Shown: positions 1 through 10,345 of the stretch, in pieces
How the letters are laid out: every line of letters begins with the position of its first letter
Position numbering within the stretch: the first letter of the stretch is position 1
Assembly (NCBI GenBank): GCA_051294375.1
Contig: CM119263.1
Location: 13,192,199 to 13,256,198, forward strand
Length of the DNA: 64,000 nt
Source: Paraspadella gotoi
Lineage: Eukaryota > Chaetognatha
Direction: 5' to 3'
Position numbers and translations under genes: made by a program
The notes under the pieces: generated by a model
What the model saw: the letters and a program-made list of their open reading frames with translations, nothing else
Told to the model about the DNA's origin: nothing
Databases searched by the model: none

Positions 1-2
1 GG

Positions 3-683
3 AAAAAGGGGCGACGGCGTGAAAGGGCTGGGGGAGTCAGTGAGGTGGAGGAAGAAAGATGGAAAGACAAGATCCGAAGAAGGTTGTCGGGTGCGTGGGG
101 TGACGCGAAGGAGGAAAAGGAAAGAGGAAAATCGAAGAAGAGATCTGGCCGACTGAGAAGATGCATGTGGGCAAGAAATCGAGAGGTTGATCAGAGGAGT
201 GGGGAACTTGTCGGACGAAACATTCGGGAATCGGAGGCTGTTTGACTTTCCAAACGGAGGTGGGAGGCGGTAACGCTTAAACATACCCCCCTGATCCATC
301 TAAACCTCAACCCATCCCGTAACCAACGAAGCGTTGGCGACCTTCAAAACGCCTCCGCCGACCCGCGCCCGCCTCCGGCCCGCTTCGGCCGGCCGCTGCC
401 GGCTGCGACCGGCTGCTGCCGGATGCCGTCGTCGCTGCGGGAATTGCGTCAAGTTGCGGAAGAAAAAAAAAAGGAGCGAAGTGATGGACAGCGGGAAAGA
501 CGATCGGGAAAGGGACAGAAAAATAGAAAGGGCCAGAAGGAGAGCGAAATGGAAGGGAAGAGAAGAAGCAGATTGAAGGAAACGAGGATAGAAAAGGAAC
601 CAATTGAATTGGGTCACTTACGTTTAAAGGCCTCAGTCGCGGTGTTTGACGATATGTGGGTAAATTTTATATATCAAGTATAG
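3..683 (+). CDS. Candidate small basic/charged ORF, 86 codons (423-683)
   Basis: The frame 423-683 begins with ATG in a CpG-rich stretch (about 310-450) and reads as a Lys/Arg/Glu-rich polypeptide starting MPSSLRELRQVAEEKKKERS, then less charged toward its end. An upstream frame (3-245) is also open to the window edge but has no ATG and may be the tail of something to the left. The DNA is purine-rich, which lowers the chance of stops, so openness is weak evidence. On the minus strand a textbook splice donor (GTAAGTGACC) lies at about 618-628, so transcription could equally run leftward. No family recognised. Confidence 0.22.
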
Positions 684-1034
684 AAATGCGACAGAAACGA
701 GCAAATTATCCGGTTTAGCATTACTGAGAACCTACGTGTGGTTTTTGAAAGTGCAACCAGCAAAAGTTTAACTAAAAATTTAATCTTCGGCTATTTAGTT
801 TCTCGCCTAAATGCAAGTACTCTTGCCTGGAAATTTCACGCATTAACCTCACTTCCAATTTCGTCACCATAAATATAATTTGTCTCCCTTTTTTCTTTCC
901 GTTAATTTTTCTACGTACTATGCTTTGTCTCTTCTTAGTTTTAGTATTATTCTTTTGTATTTTTCATTTTCATCGCCTTTGTTCTAATCCTTTCTTCTTT
1001 TCGCTTCCCTTGTTCCTCTCCTTCCCTTTCCCCC
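684..1034. other. AT-rich intergenic stretch
   Basis: No frame, RNA-like fold or repeat that I can support. It becomes pyrimidine-rich after about 940, leading into the duplicated segment at the first gap. Confidence 0.6.
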
Positions 1035-1246
1035 TAGTACGGTAAATTCTTTCGATCTTTATTGCAAACTCAATCTAATAGATTCACCCGTGGACGACTT
1101 TAACTTTGTCTATTCCATTCACCTCTCTCNNNNNNNNNNNNNNNNNNNNNNNNNTTAGTACGGTAAATTCTTTCGATCTTTATGTAAACTCAAGTCTCAA
1201 TGATTCACCCGTGGACGATTTACTTTGATTCCATTCACCTCTTCTC
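1035..1246. repeat. Duplicated contig ends around a 25-N gap
   Basis: The ~95 bases at 1035-1129 (starting TAGTACGGTAAATTCTTTCG) recur at 1156-1246 with several one- to few-base differences, and the 25 N at 1130-1154 sit exactly between them. This is what two overlapping, unmerged contig ends look like. The real locus probably has this sequence once. Confidence 0.8.
1130..1154. other. Assembly gap, 25 N (placeholder)
   Basis: Flanked by the same ~90 bases on both sides, so it is probably an overlap and not missing sequence. Confidence 0.95.
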
Positions 1247-1282
1247 TCGTTCGTCATTTTCTCGCCTCCCTCGTGCTCTCTC

Positions 1283-1283
1283 A

Positions 1284-1359
<76 letters not shown>
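1283..1359. repeat. (CT)n microsatellite
   Basis: Nearly pure CT/AG dinucleotide array of about 77 bases. Frames through it translate as Ser-Leu or Glu-Arg runs and are not genes. Confidence 0.97.
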
Positions 1360-1364
<5 letters not shown>

Positions 1365-1516
1365 TTTCTGTTTTTTTATCTCGTCTCGCTTTGGCCCCTA
1401 TCCCACACGAAGTTAAAAAAAAAAAGGAAATCACGGAGAGGAAACCAAGGATAAAATGAACAGAGAAGATATAATAAAGAAAGAGAGGAGAAAGCAAGAA
1501 GAATCGGTCTCTTCAG

Positions 1517-1720
1517 CTTGCGTTGACGCTGATCGTTAATGAAGGCCAAAAAACAGAGCAAGAGTTCAGCCTCGTCCGATGCAATGACCACGACCGCAGC
1601 GAATTGGCGACGGACTGGGGATTAGGTGGTTGGGGTTTGGGGATGGGGAAAGGGAGAGAGGGGAGAGAGGCAAAAAAAATTCATCGTCCCGTAATTAATA
1701 TTCTTCAGGACCCCCGCTGA
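1517..1720 (+). CDS. Candidate exon
   Basis: An acceptor-like GTCTCTTCAG ends at 1516. The frame that follows is open to a TAA-type stop at 1718-1720 and has mixed, protein-like composition (LALTLIVNEGQKTEQEFS early), becoming Gly-rich. It has no ATG, so if real it is an internal or terminal exon. The minus strand is also open here. Family unknown; low confidence. Confidence 0.22.
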   Translation, partial: LALTLIVNEGQKTEQEFSLVRCNDHDRSELATDWGLGGWGLGMGKGREGREAKKIHRPVINILQDPR

Positions 1721-1843
1721 ATACTTGGTCTCTTGCCCATGTCGAACTCATGGTGGATCCCACGGTCAGCGACGTCCTCGGTCCTCAAGGTCCGTCTGCC
1801 GTCCTTCACTCTAATCGTCCTCTCGTCCAATAATCAACCCAAA

Positions 1844-1920
1844 GTCCAGAGTCCAGAGTCCAGAGTCCAGAGTCCAGAGTCCAGAGTCCAGAGTCCAGAG
1901 TCCAGAGTCCAGAGTCCAGA
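1844..1920. repeat. Perfect heptamer minisatellite (GTCCAGA)11
   Basis: Eleven exact copies of GTCCAGA occupy 77 bases with no interruption. Such purity points to recent expansion. Confidence 0.97.
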
Positions 1921-2114
1921 ATAGAGAAGAAACTCTTACCTCAACTTACTTGTCACCGTTTGCCTTTTTTCTCATCTCAAACAACTTCAACACTACGTAC
2001 ATCCACTTGGAAATCATTCATGCTGATTTTTGTGATTCGGTCATGTTATTCTACACCAGGCTTTAAATGCCTAATTTTCTTTTCAATAAACCGAGTGAGT
2101 TCATTCACCATTCC

Positions 2115-2220
2115 GTTATCTTCACGAACAATTGGTCAGAGGAATGTCACCTCCTCTTTCCCGGGTTCGAACCCCATAGTCCCCGTTGGCCACTCGTCCG
2201 CTTTTTTTTTTTTTTTTTGG
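2115..2220 (+). ncRNA. tRNA-derived SINE-like module with T17 terminator
   Basis: A B-box GGTTCGAACCC (2164-2174) lies about 30 bases after an A-box-like TGGTCAGAGG (2133-2142), and a run of 17 T (2202-2218) follows ~28 bases downstream. This is the layout of a pol III unit: internal promoter, then T-run terminator. The T-arm stem has mismatches and I could not fold a complete cloverleaf, so this is a tRNA-derived repeat or pseudo-tRNA and not a working tRNA gene. Confidence 0.5.
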
Positions 2221-2305
2221 CGTCGCGCTTCACCGGAAGTCGTTTTTCTTGGCCCGGCGCGCTTCCCACGCGCGAGTCGCACGCGGGCACTCGCGATAGA
2301 CGCGG

Positions 2306-2587
2306 ATGCAGATGTCCGCCGCCTCGGCCGCGTTCTTCGTTGCCAAGCGACGACCATTAAAAAGAATAAATGATTACCGACGCGAGAGGCGAATAGAGGG
2401 GGAAAAAAAGGAAGCGCCGTGGAGTTTTGTTCAATGTTGCTTATATTTTTTTGTTTGTATATTCAGCTCTTGTTTCGGCTCGGTGGTTAGCCTTCTTCAC
2501 TCTTCAGTGCGAATTAGGTTTGTGTCTCCTTTATTGCTAACGTACGCAACGAAAAGAAAAGTCCCAATTCCGAAATGTATTCAATAA
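2306..2587 (+). CDS. Candidate ORF, 93 codons, basic N-terminus plus hydrophobic segment
   Basis: ATG in a good context (GCGGATGCAG) starts a frame with an Ala/Ser-rich then Arg/Lys-rich N-terminus (MQMSAASAAFFVAKRRPLKR) followed at about residues 43-65 by a Cys/Phe/Val-rich hydrophobic stretch that could span a membrane. The N-terminus has the positive, acid-poor look of a mitochondrial presequence, but this is only composition. The DNA is CpG-rich for the first ~60 bases, then AT-rich, so an intron boundary after the N-terminus is possible. No family recognised. Confidence 0.28.
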   Translation: MQMSAASAAFFVAKRRPLKRINDYRRERRIEGEKKEAPWSFVQCCLYFFVCIFSSCFGSVVSLLHSSVRIRFVSPLLLTYATKRKVPIPKCIQ

Positions 2588-2791
2588 CAAACAATGTAAT
2601 TGACGATTGAAACCAAAAGAAAGAAGCGAAAAATTTCCTCTGATTTTTTTTTCTCTTTTCTTCCCCTCCAATAACGAGAATGAAAGGTTCAATATTAACG
2701 GCATAATACATACGAAACTAGCCGTTTATCGAAAAGACTTTCCTCCAGTCGAAATTTTAAATTTAAATTTTATTCCTTTCTTTTCCTCGAT

Positions 2792-2794
<3 letters not shown>

Positions 2795-2866
<72 letters not shown>
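2795..2866. repeat. (CT)n microsatellite
   Basis: About 70 bases of CT/AG array. Confidence 0.97.
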
Positions 2867-2883
2867 GGATTTTTTTTATTGTG

Positions 2884-3117
2884 ATGGAACCAAACTTCTG
2901 TTCCTTTTTGTGGATCCGGGAAAAAGAAAAGAGAAATTTCCTCGGAAAAGAAATATATTTGGTTTCGCGTCGGGCGGGCCTCGTAAAAGTTGTTTACATG
3001 CGCGAGAGGGGCCGGTACCGCTTAGCACCAGGGGCCGGCGACGGAGTTTTAAAGGGGGAAAGTCCTCCCACCTTGTTTATGTTTGCCTTTATGTCATTTT
3101 CTGTCCTCTTTTTATGA
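2884..3117 (+). CDS. Weak candidate ORF, 77 codons
   Basis: ATG frame directly after a CT array and T-rich tract. Mixed composition (MEPNFCSFLWIREKEKRNFL at the start) with a hydrophobic C-terminus. A second open frame covers 3276-3566 without an ATG and ends in a hydrophobic segment. Neither shows a domain I know, and both could be chance. Confidence 0.18.
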   Translation: MEPNFCSFLWIREKEKRNFLGKEIYLVSRRAGLVKVVYMRERGRYRLAPGAGDGVLKGESPPTLFMFAFMSFSVLFL

Positions 3118-3598
3118 CTTTCTTTCGTTTTTCCTTTCTAGGTAAAAAAGACGAAAAAAAGGAAAAAAAGGATCTCAAGGAAGAAAAAATATTCTCAGGA
3201 CTCGAGTTTAAAATATTTTGTTTTGGTTTAACAAAATGAAACAATAATTGGAAATCAATAATACTGTAGTGGGCATTGGCCAGCCAGGTTCACCACGCCT
3301 ATAGACTTTGTACCTATAGTACTGGATCATGCCCACGAGTATCGAGTTTAACTCAAATCTGGTACCTTCCCTTAATCAAGTGGTTCTATGGGGCATACCG
3401 AAGACACTACCTATGTTTAAAGAGGGAACTGGGAGTCTTCTTCATCCTACTTGTTCTCTTCCATGCTTTTACGAATCTACGGTATTTTTTAGATTTCAGC
3501 GTTGATTTTATGACAGGAAATTTAACTTTTCTCATTTCTATTCGTCTTTATGTCATTTTCCTTTGAACGACGCTCACAATCTTCGGCGAATTCGTTCG

Positions 3599-3820
3599 AT
3601 GGCTGGAAACTTGACCTCTGACCCGACCGCGCCTTACCCTCTCCTCCGCTGCCGTTCGTTCCAATCAAATATTGAAGACGACGAATCTCCTTTTAAATAT
3701 TCCCGCGATTTTTTCGCTTTCTTCTCTTCTTTTTCAAATGTCGTAGCTTCGCTCCATCGAGACTCATTTTCACAGCTGAGTCCTCCCGCTTTTTCGCTCC
3801 TATACGATGCTCCACGATGA
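3599..3820 (+). CDS. Candidate ORF, 73 codons
   Basis: ATG in a favourable context (GTTCGATGGC) opens a frame of mixed composition, rich in Ser and Phe, ending in TGA at 3818-3820. It begins MAGNLTSDPTAPYPLLRCRS. No signal peptide, domain or repeat seen. It sits in moderately GC-rich DNA between AT-rich flanks, which gives it some support. Function unknown. Confidence 0.28.
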   Translation: MAGNLTSDPTAPYPLLRCRSFQSNIEDDESPFKYSRDFFAFFSSFSNVVASLHRDSFSQLSPPAFSLLYDAPR

Positions 3821-3829
3821 TGCGCTCTC

Positions 3830-5200
3830 CGCTCCTTAAATCTTCTTTCCGCTTCGGGTCGCTTCTCTCCGAACCTGACCGCTTCTCAACACCTCACCTT
3901 TTGAGCAACGCATCAATTTTTCTTTGCTGCTATTTAATCGTCGTATTTTTGTGATGGGCCTTTTCAATTCTGATCTCTCTTTCTCTTACTACTATGTTTT
4001 ATTTTATCAAGTCCTTTTCTTTTTTCTCACCTCTCCTTGTTTTTTCCACTTTCCCTTCTTCCTTCCCTTTTCCCTTCCTCTTTTCTCCCTTACCCCTTTC
4101 CCTCTTTCCGTCTTCCCCCCAACCGAAAACGGGTTTTGTTCCTCCCGGTTGGCAGCCAGAACCGAGGTGGTGGCATTTTGGTAATTTGTCATGAAATTAT
4201 CCTTTGATGGCTGACGTTTTTGTCTTTACCCCCGAGAATGGCGGCGGATGAAGAGAAAGAGGGAGAGGGGAGAGGGGAAAGGGGAGAGGGGAGAGTAGGG
4301 GGAGATAAAAAGGAAAGGGGATAGAGGAAAAAGTGAATGGGAAAAGAGGCTCTTGGAAAGAAGAGAGTGTTGATTCGAGAATGAGAGAGCAGATGCGCGA
4401 AACGAATAGCGTAAAGGTCGCAAGAAAGAAGGAAAGAAAAAAGGAGAAAATAAAATAATGCATTATAAATAGGGAAAAGGAGTACAAGTAGAGAAATAGA
4501 GTTTGTTGTTATGTAATGAAGCGATTGAGGTGGAGTTTGGAGAGAAAAATTTTAAAGAGAAAGCGAAGGCTATGAAGCGAGAAAAACAAAGAGATAGAGA
4601 GAGAGACAGAGTAAGAGAGAGAGTGAGAGAGAGAAGAGAACCATCTTGATTGATTCCCTCTGCGGAGTTGCGGTTCAACTTTTTTTCTAAGGAAAAAAAA
4701 AAGACAGAGAGAGAGACGTTCCTCTGATTGTCTTCAAAGCTAAATTCCCGAACTTTTTTTTTGAATCACTGCCGAAAATTCTTCCTCCTTTTCCCTCCTT
4801 TTCTTCTGCTCTCTCCACCTTTTTCTTCCACATTCTCCTTGTTTCCCACTCCCACTCCCCATCTCTATCTCTCTTTCTCTCTCTCTCTCTCTCTCTCGCC
4901 ATTCTTCTTTTCATGCTCCAAGAAACTTACTTTTTATTTTCTTTGTTTTCTTCTCTCTTTAGAATTTCTTTCCTCTCTCCCCACGACTTTTCTCACCTTC
5001 TTTCCTATTTTCTCTTCTGATTCTCGTATCCTTTCTCTTCACCCTCTTCCCACTTCTGCACCGATTTAACTCTCTGTTTTCTTCAATCTATTTTCTGCCT
5101 CGCTCTTCTCTTTCCTCTCTCTCTCTGCTCTCATCTCCTCTCATATCTCTCCTCTCTCTCTCTCTCGCCCTTTATCTCTCCTTGTCTCTTTGTCTCTCTC
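3830..5200. other. Pyrimidine/purine-rich intergenic stretch
   Basis: Long C/T-rich (3960-4140 and 4780-5200) and G/A-rich (4240-4640) tracts with short CT/AG arrays. All long frames here are low-complexity readings of these tracts. I see no gene. Confidence 0.6.
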
Positions 5201-5530
5201 CCCGAGCTTCGTTTTCGTGTGACAAAAATAAATCGAGGCTTAATTAGGCCCCATCCTTCTTTCTTTTTCCTTTTTTCTTCTTTCTCTCGCTTTTCACTCT
5301 TTCTTGGTTTTTTTTTTCTTTTAGGTTTTTACTTTTTCTTCGGAAATTCCAAATTCTTCATCGATCCGAAATTTTATGCTTTAGTTTCAAGTTTGTCTCT
5401 TTTGTTAAATCAATCTTTGATTTTCCTTAATTTTCTCTTCGAAATACTGTGAGGGCATCGCGAATTTTCTCAAATCTATTATTTTTTTTTAAACTCTCGG
5501 ATTAAATCGGAAAGAAGAAAAGCAAATTTC

Positions 5531-5646
5531 NNNNNNNNNNNNNNNNNNNNNNNNNNNNNNNNNNNNNNNNNNNNNNNNNNNNNNNNNNNNNNNNNNNNNN
5601 NNNNNNNNNNNNNNNNNNNNNNNNNNNNNNNNNNNNNNNNNNNNNN
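5531..5646. other. Assembly gap, 116 N
   Basis: The right edge is a (GA)n array, so the missing sequence probably includes AG microsatellite. Confidence 0.95.
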
Positions 5647-5685
<39 letters not shown>

Positions 5686-5875
5686 TGCAAATTATTTCGC
5701 CACCGGATCTCCTCGAGACGACGATGGCGCAAAAAAACAAACGAAAATTAAACTCCCTCTTTAAAATTCATTTTAATTAGCTTTAGTCTTCCTCCAGCCT
5801 CACGTCTTCCCGCGTGACGTTCGCGTGAAACGCGAGAAAGCGGAGAGATGGGCGAAGAAAAGAGGGGCGAGGGGA

Positions 5876-6151
5876 ATGGGGGAAAAGAAGGGCGAATGGA
5901 AGGGGAGAAAGGACGATAGGATAGATGCGATGGGGTGGTGGCGATACAAAATCTCTGGCTATCTTTTCAGAAAGGCGAACGCCAAAAAAGTGGGGTCCTC
6001 AAAAAACAGAGAAAGATTGGTGAGAAAATCTAGCTCTTCAGGTGGAAGGTGTCCGCTTCGGAGAGTCCGCTTCGGAGAGTCCGCTTCGGAGAGTCCGCTT
6101 CGGAGAGTCCGCTTCGGAGTTTGTACGACGGACGGATTTGAGGTCAAATGA
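5876..6151 (+). CDS. Candidate basic ORF, 92 codons, containing a 14-bp repeat
   Basis: ATG at 5876 opens a Lys/Arg/Gly-rich frame; toward its C-terminus it crosses four-plus copies of a 14-base unit, which gives a 14-residue protein period (42 bases). Inside it are an acceptor-like CTTTTCAG ending at about 5970 and a donor-like GGTGAGA at about 6019, so the true transcript, if any, may be spliced differently. No family recognised. Confidence 0.22.
   Translation: MGEKKGEWKGRKDDRIDAMGWWRYKISGYLFRKANAKKVGSSKNRERLVRKSSSSGGRCPLRRVRFGESASESPLRRVRFGVCTTDGFEVK
6051..6119. repeat. 14-bp minisatellite (GGAGAGTCCGCTTC)n
   Basis: A partial copy followed by four exact copies and a partial end. Confidence 0.95.
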
Positions 6152-6424
6152 GCGCCTCAATTTAACGGGATGGGTCAGTGCTTCTCGGGCTACGCCGCTC
6201 ACAATGCGTTTTCGGTTAGAGATTATTTTTTTCTGGCTTAACTTTCTAGCTCATAAAAGAATATCATTTTTTATTAAACTTCTTTATCACTATTACTACA
6301 ACTAGATTTTACAATTTTTTACATTTTTCTTTAGCATTCTTTTTTTACAATGTCAATCAAGCCATTTTTTCCCTTTTTCTCTCTCTATCTTTTACCCTAC
6401 CTCGCACTTTGAAACACATCGAAC

Positions 6425-6658
6425 TTATGTTTCACTTTCCTCGACATGAGATTCATCTTCGTCTTCCTCCCGCCTACGATCGTATCTCCGCCAATCACAA
6501 CGCTTCGTCGTTGCCCATCTTCGCCCCTCCTTTACGTTTCCCCGACTTCGATGCATCATCAGACCCCTACCCCTGGTCGCGTATCCCGCCGGCGGCTTCC
6601 CGGCGCATTTTCTCCCCGCCTCCCGGCCGCGACAGACCGCCCTCCAGCGCGCCTTCAA
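6425..6658 (-). CDS. Candidate minus-strand frame with acidic tail
   Basis: Open for 78 codons; the first ATG is at about 6562. The C-terminal third is Glu/Asp-rich and ends ESHVEESET. The upstream part is GC-rich (Arg/Gly/Ala), where stops are rare. The plus strand is also open (6446-6892) but runs into a GA array. A CACGTG palindrome lies just upstream at about 6677. Function unknown. Confidence 0.22.
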   Translation of the reverse strand: MKARWRAVCRGREAGRKCAGKPPAGYATRGRGLMMHRSRGNVKEGRRWATTKRCDWRRYDRRREEDEDESHVEESET

Positions 6659-6791
6659 GAATCTAGAAGGTCACACCACGTGACCCGAGCAGTCACGACT
6701 GTAATGTGGTCGCCATCGACTGTAATTTTGGGGCCACGGGGACTTTTTATATATTTTTTTAGGCAACCACTTATTGTGCGTGTGAATCGAG

Positions 6792-6798
6792 AGAGAGA

Positions 6799-6862
<64 letters not shown>
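6792..6862. repeat. (GA)n microsatellite
   Basis: Interrupted AG/CT array of ~70 bases. Confidence 0.95.
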
Positions 6863-6868
<6 letters not shown>

Positions 6869-7059
6869 TCTGACTATGATAGAGGGATGTGACGCCCTTT
6901 GATCTTCATCGGGACAGTCATATGATGGGGTCGTGAGCTTCGTCTCGGCTCATCTCCCCGAACCCCCCCCCCAGTTCCCGCCCCCTCACGATCTTCACTC
7001 CCCTTTCCCTCTTAGACTCGCTTCCGCCCTTCCAGTCTTGGTTGCCTTGGAGTAAGTGG

Positions 7060-7700
7060 CGTAGTAAAATTTTAAAAGTTTAAACTTGAATTAAATTCTA
7101 AGTGAGGAACGAACAACATTATAGTTATAGAATAGACATTTATGTAATAAAAGAATTTATGAATAAATTTTACAATTTACGCAGTAGGTGGCCATATTTA
7201 TATGGTCAGACATAGTACTAAATCAAAAATTGTTATAAATTTCAAATACAGTTTTTTCTAAGATTTTTTTTTGGCCAGATTTGGGATTCGTCATAAAAAG
7301 TTGATAGGAAAAGAAATATAAGCTCTTTTTTTGAAAAAATTGTCCTTTCATTAAGTGGGGTGCAAAAATGTAGAAAAAGCCTAATATTTTTAAACTGAAA
7401 AGTCAAACTTTTTATATATTAAATATAGGTTTCTTTTCCTTAATTTTCTAACCCAGCTTAATTGAAAGAATTTTAAAAAATGATTTAATATTTTCTTTTA
7501 TCAACTTTGACAGAGAAATTCAAATGCTGGCAAGCAAATTAAGGATAGAGCTTATTTTGAAGAATTTTCCGATTTATAAGGATATGTACTATATAGTAAA
7601 GTATAGCCTACTGGCGAAATTAAAAAACATAAAAATTAATTTTTTTTACAAATTAATGTTCACGTGATGGTAATGTTGTTCATTAAATTGACTTTTAGAA
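7060..7700. other. AT-rich intergenic stretch
   Basis: No frame, structured repeat or RNA gene that I can support. Confidence 0.6.
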
Positions 7701-7775
7701 TTTTCGTATGTTAACTTTCACTAGGCCTTACTATGGAGACTCGAGGGAAGAAAGAGGCGACGACAAGCGAACGAC

Positions 7776-7895
7776 ATGAATGACAACGACGACCACGATG
7801 ACTACGACGACCATGATGACAACGACGACCATGATGACAACGACGACCATGATGACAACAACGACTTTGGCTATTGGCTATGTGAGGCCACATAA
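7776..7895 (+). CDS. Micro-ORF of Asp/Asn/His from an 18-bp minisatellite
   Basis: ATG at 7776 starts a 39-residue frame in which an 18-base unit (GACGACCATGATGACAAC) repeats in phase, giving a six-residue Asp-Asp-His-Asp-Asp-Asn period, and ends in a non-repetitive FGYWLCEAT before TAA. The composition would bind metal ions if translated. The array alone explains the openness, so I rate it mainly as a repeat. Confidence 0.2.
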   Translation: MNDNDDHDDYDDHDDNDDHDDNDDHDDNNDFGYWLCEAT

Positions 7896-8060
7896 AATGA
7901 CGCCAAAGACGACGAAGATTTTATCAACTTAAATTGTAGAATCAAATGATACATACATTCTAAATATTCAATGTTTATAACGATTCGCGCTGGAATCCAA
8001 TTCTTTTTTACCATGATGTCAGAAACAGTGACAGAAAGAACCAAGAGGTCGATGACACTG

Positions 8061-8175
8061 AAGGGAACGACGACGACGACGACGATGACCATAACGACGA
8101 TGAGGATGATGAGTCCATTGAGAGACGATTTTCTTTTTCGGGCAAATGAAAGAGAAATAGTTGGAGAGTTGGAGA

Positions 8176-8222
<47 letters not shown>
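8061..8222. repeat. (GAC)n followed by (GA)n
   Basis: A short GAC/GTC triplet array at about 8070-8106 and a pure AG array at about 8180-8222. Confidence 0.9.
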
Positions 8223-8227
<5 letters not shown>

Positions 8228-8457
8228 ACGAAGGAAGAGTGAGTTAATCTTTTCGGCGAGGAAGGAATTTCTATCCAGCGGGGAATGCAAATGAAGACCT
8301 ACTTTAGATCATTTTCTGTAATTTTTTGTTATTTTCCGTTTTGGAGCGAAAAAACGAAACATATTGATAAATAAATATCTACGGAAACAGCAACTAAATT
8401 TTAAAACTAAATTAACCACGTAATAGAATAGCAAAATATAAAAGTATGGAAGAAAAG

Positions 8458-8459
8458 AT

Positions 8460-8542
<83 letters not shown>

Positions 8543-8545
8543 AGG
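8458..8545. repeat. (GAAA)n microsatellite
   Basis: About 85 bases of AAAG/CTTT tetranucleotide. Frames translate as Lys-Glu-Arg-Lys or Phe-Leu-Ser runs. Confidence 0.97.
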
Positions 8546-8659
8546 AAATAGAAAAAAGAATCAAAAGAAAGAAAGAGACCAAGAAAAAAAAGGAAAGAAA
8601 GAGCGTGAAACCGTTTAGAGCCACAACTGGCGACAATTTTTGACGCTTCTGCCAAATTT

Positions 8660-9050
8660 GCTTCTTTATTGTCCTTAAGGGAAGAAGGAAGAAGGAAGTT
8701 TGGGAGGAAAGAAAAACCAAGAGGCGGAAGAAGAAAAGGATTTTGAAAAAAAAGGAAAGAAAAGAAAAGGAAAAGAAAGAGAGAATGGGGAAAATGGGGC
8801 TAAGAAGATTATTAAGGAGACAAAATGGATTTAAGCGGCGAAGCCTTGGATACTATAAAAATTAAACAGATTTTCATAAAATAAAAGCCTTGACAAAATT
8901 TTTACATCCTAACTTATGCCGATTATCATCTTACCTTTCAAGGATGGACTTTTTCCAATTAAGGCTGTCGAGTTACGAACGAGCAAACCCGAAATCAAGT
9001 AAAAATCTTGGTCTCTCTTTATAATAACAAGACGTTTTATATTTAGACTG
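8660..9050. other. Purine-rich to AT-rich intergenic stretch
   Basis: Nothing supportable as a gene or RNA. Confidence 0.55.
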
Positions 9051-9210
9051 AATGACAGTGGAGGTGTCAACGACGAAAACCGCGACCAGATGCCTCGGGG
9101 CCCAAAAAAAGGGGCGCGCCCATTTTTATCTCTCTATCTCTCCAAGTGGGTGTGGCCTTTCTCCTTCTTTAGACCCAAAACGAAAAGCAGAGGGAGGAAG
9201 AGAGAGAGAG

Positions 9211-9235
9211 NNNNNNNNNNNNNNNNNNNNNNNNN
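9211..9235. other. Assembly gap, 25 N
   Basis: AG array on the left and CT array soon after on the right: a break between convergent microsatellites. Confidence 0.95.
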
Positions 9236-9245
9236 CCCTATTTTC

Positions 9246-9313
<68 letters not shown>

Positions 9314-9318
9314 CTCTC
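9246..9318. repeat. (CT)n microsatellite
   Basis: Interrupted CT array; a second one lies at about 9668-9720. Confidence 0.95.
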
Positions 9319-9664
9319 TTCCTCCGCTCTGCTTTTCGTTTGCAATACTCTCTCCTGGGTTTAAGAAAGAACCCGAGAAGAGGGAGAGTGAGAAAGAGGC
9401 GCGTCGGGTATGAATATGAAAAGAAGGGGCTACAGATTAAAATCACATTAGTCACGAAGACGACGACGATGACGACGACGACGACTTCAAAGACGACGTC
9501 AACGACGACGTGGAGGGTTAAAAAATAGCGGTGGCTAGTCTCATCAGGGGCCTTCAACCTTCCTCTTGTTCTCCTTCTTCGTGGTTTTTCTCTCCGACCC
9601 CTTCCCTACATTTCCTTCACCTTTCTTTACACTCCGAATTCGTATTATCTCTCTGTCTCTGTCC

Positions 9665-9706
<42 letters not shown>

Positions 9707-10101
9707 TTTTCTCTCTCTCCCTCCCACTCCCTCCCTCTCCCCAACCCCACCGATTGGTCGCCCGAGCGCAGGAAATCCAAAGTCATTAGGGGCTTTGGTG
9801 GTCATTAGCTCCCTCACGGCGGAACTCGCCCTGCCCCTTACCCGCCCCTGTCTTCTCCTCCCACTCAGACCAAACCCAACACTCGCCTTTTCGACCCCTA
9901 CCTGCCCCGAGGCGGACCCTTCCATCCTTCCCTGACCCTTCCCTCTCGATTTCGCTCTCTCTGTCGGCCGAGAGAATCTCTCTGCTTTGGCTCGGGCGAT
10001 GACCCTTCGCCTCACCCTTCGGTTTAGCTTCGCTTCGCCCTCACCTCTTCCCTCACCTTTCAAGTTCACCTCACCCTTTCCTCTTTTTTTCTTCTCTCAA
10101 G

Positions 10102-10345
10102 GAGTCCTTATCTCCGAAGCCTCGGCGTTTTGGCCCTCGCCTCATTCTCCGCCAGATATCCTGGATATCTCGTCGATTATGTGAGAGCGGGTTGGGTGGG
10201 AAAAGGAAGAAGAGCCGGAGGACGAGGGCAGAGGGATGTAATCGGAATAGGGCAGAGGGTAGGTGGCAGGGATGTAATCGGAAAGAAAAGGGTGAGAAGG
10301 AAAAAAGATTGGGTCAATCGTTTGACTAAAGAAAAGTGGAGATGA
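10102..10345 (+). CDS. Candidate terminal exon, basic
   Basis: A long C/T tract ends in an acceptor-like CTCTCAAG at 10101. The frame that follows is open for about 80 codons to TGA and is protein-like (LASFSARYPGYLVDYVRAGW), becoming Arg/Gly/Lys-rich across a ~30-base unit present twice (GGGATGTAATCGG). An internal donor-like TATGTGAGA occurs at about 10180. No ATG at the left end, so it is at best a non-first exon. Confidence 0.22.

Noticed and set aside
1180-1497. Long Glu-Arg or Ser-Leu ORFs over AG/CT arrays (also at 15.2, 18.1-18.5, 31.4, 34.4, 47.2 and 53.0 kb)
   Set aside because: A dinucleotide array of this type has no stop codons in any frame, so the openness is automatic.
1844-1920. 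CRISPR array
   Set aside because: The repeats are contiguous heptamers without spacers; the same applies to all other tandem arrays here.
1960-2373. 137-codon plus-strand frame
   Set aside because: It has no ATG, and it crosses the tRNA-like module and the T17 run, so it is unlikely to be translated.
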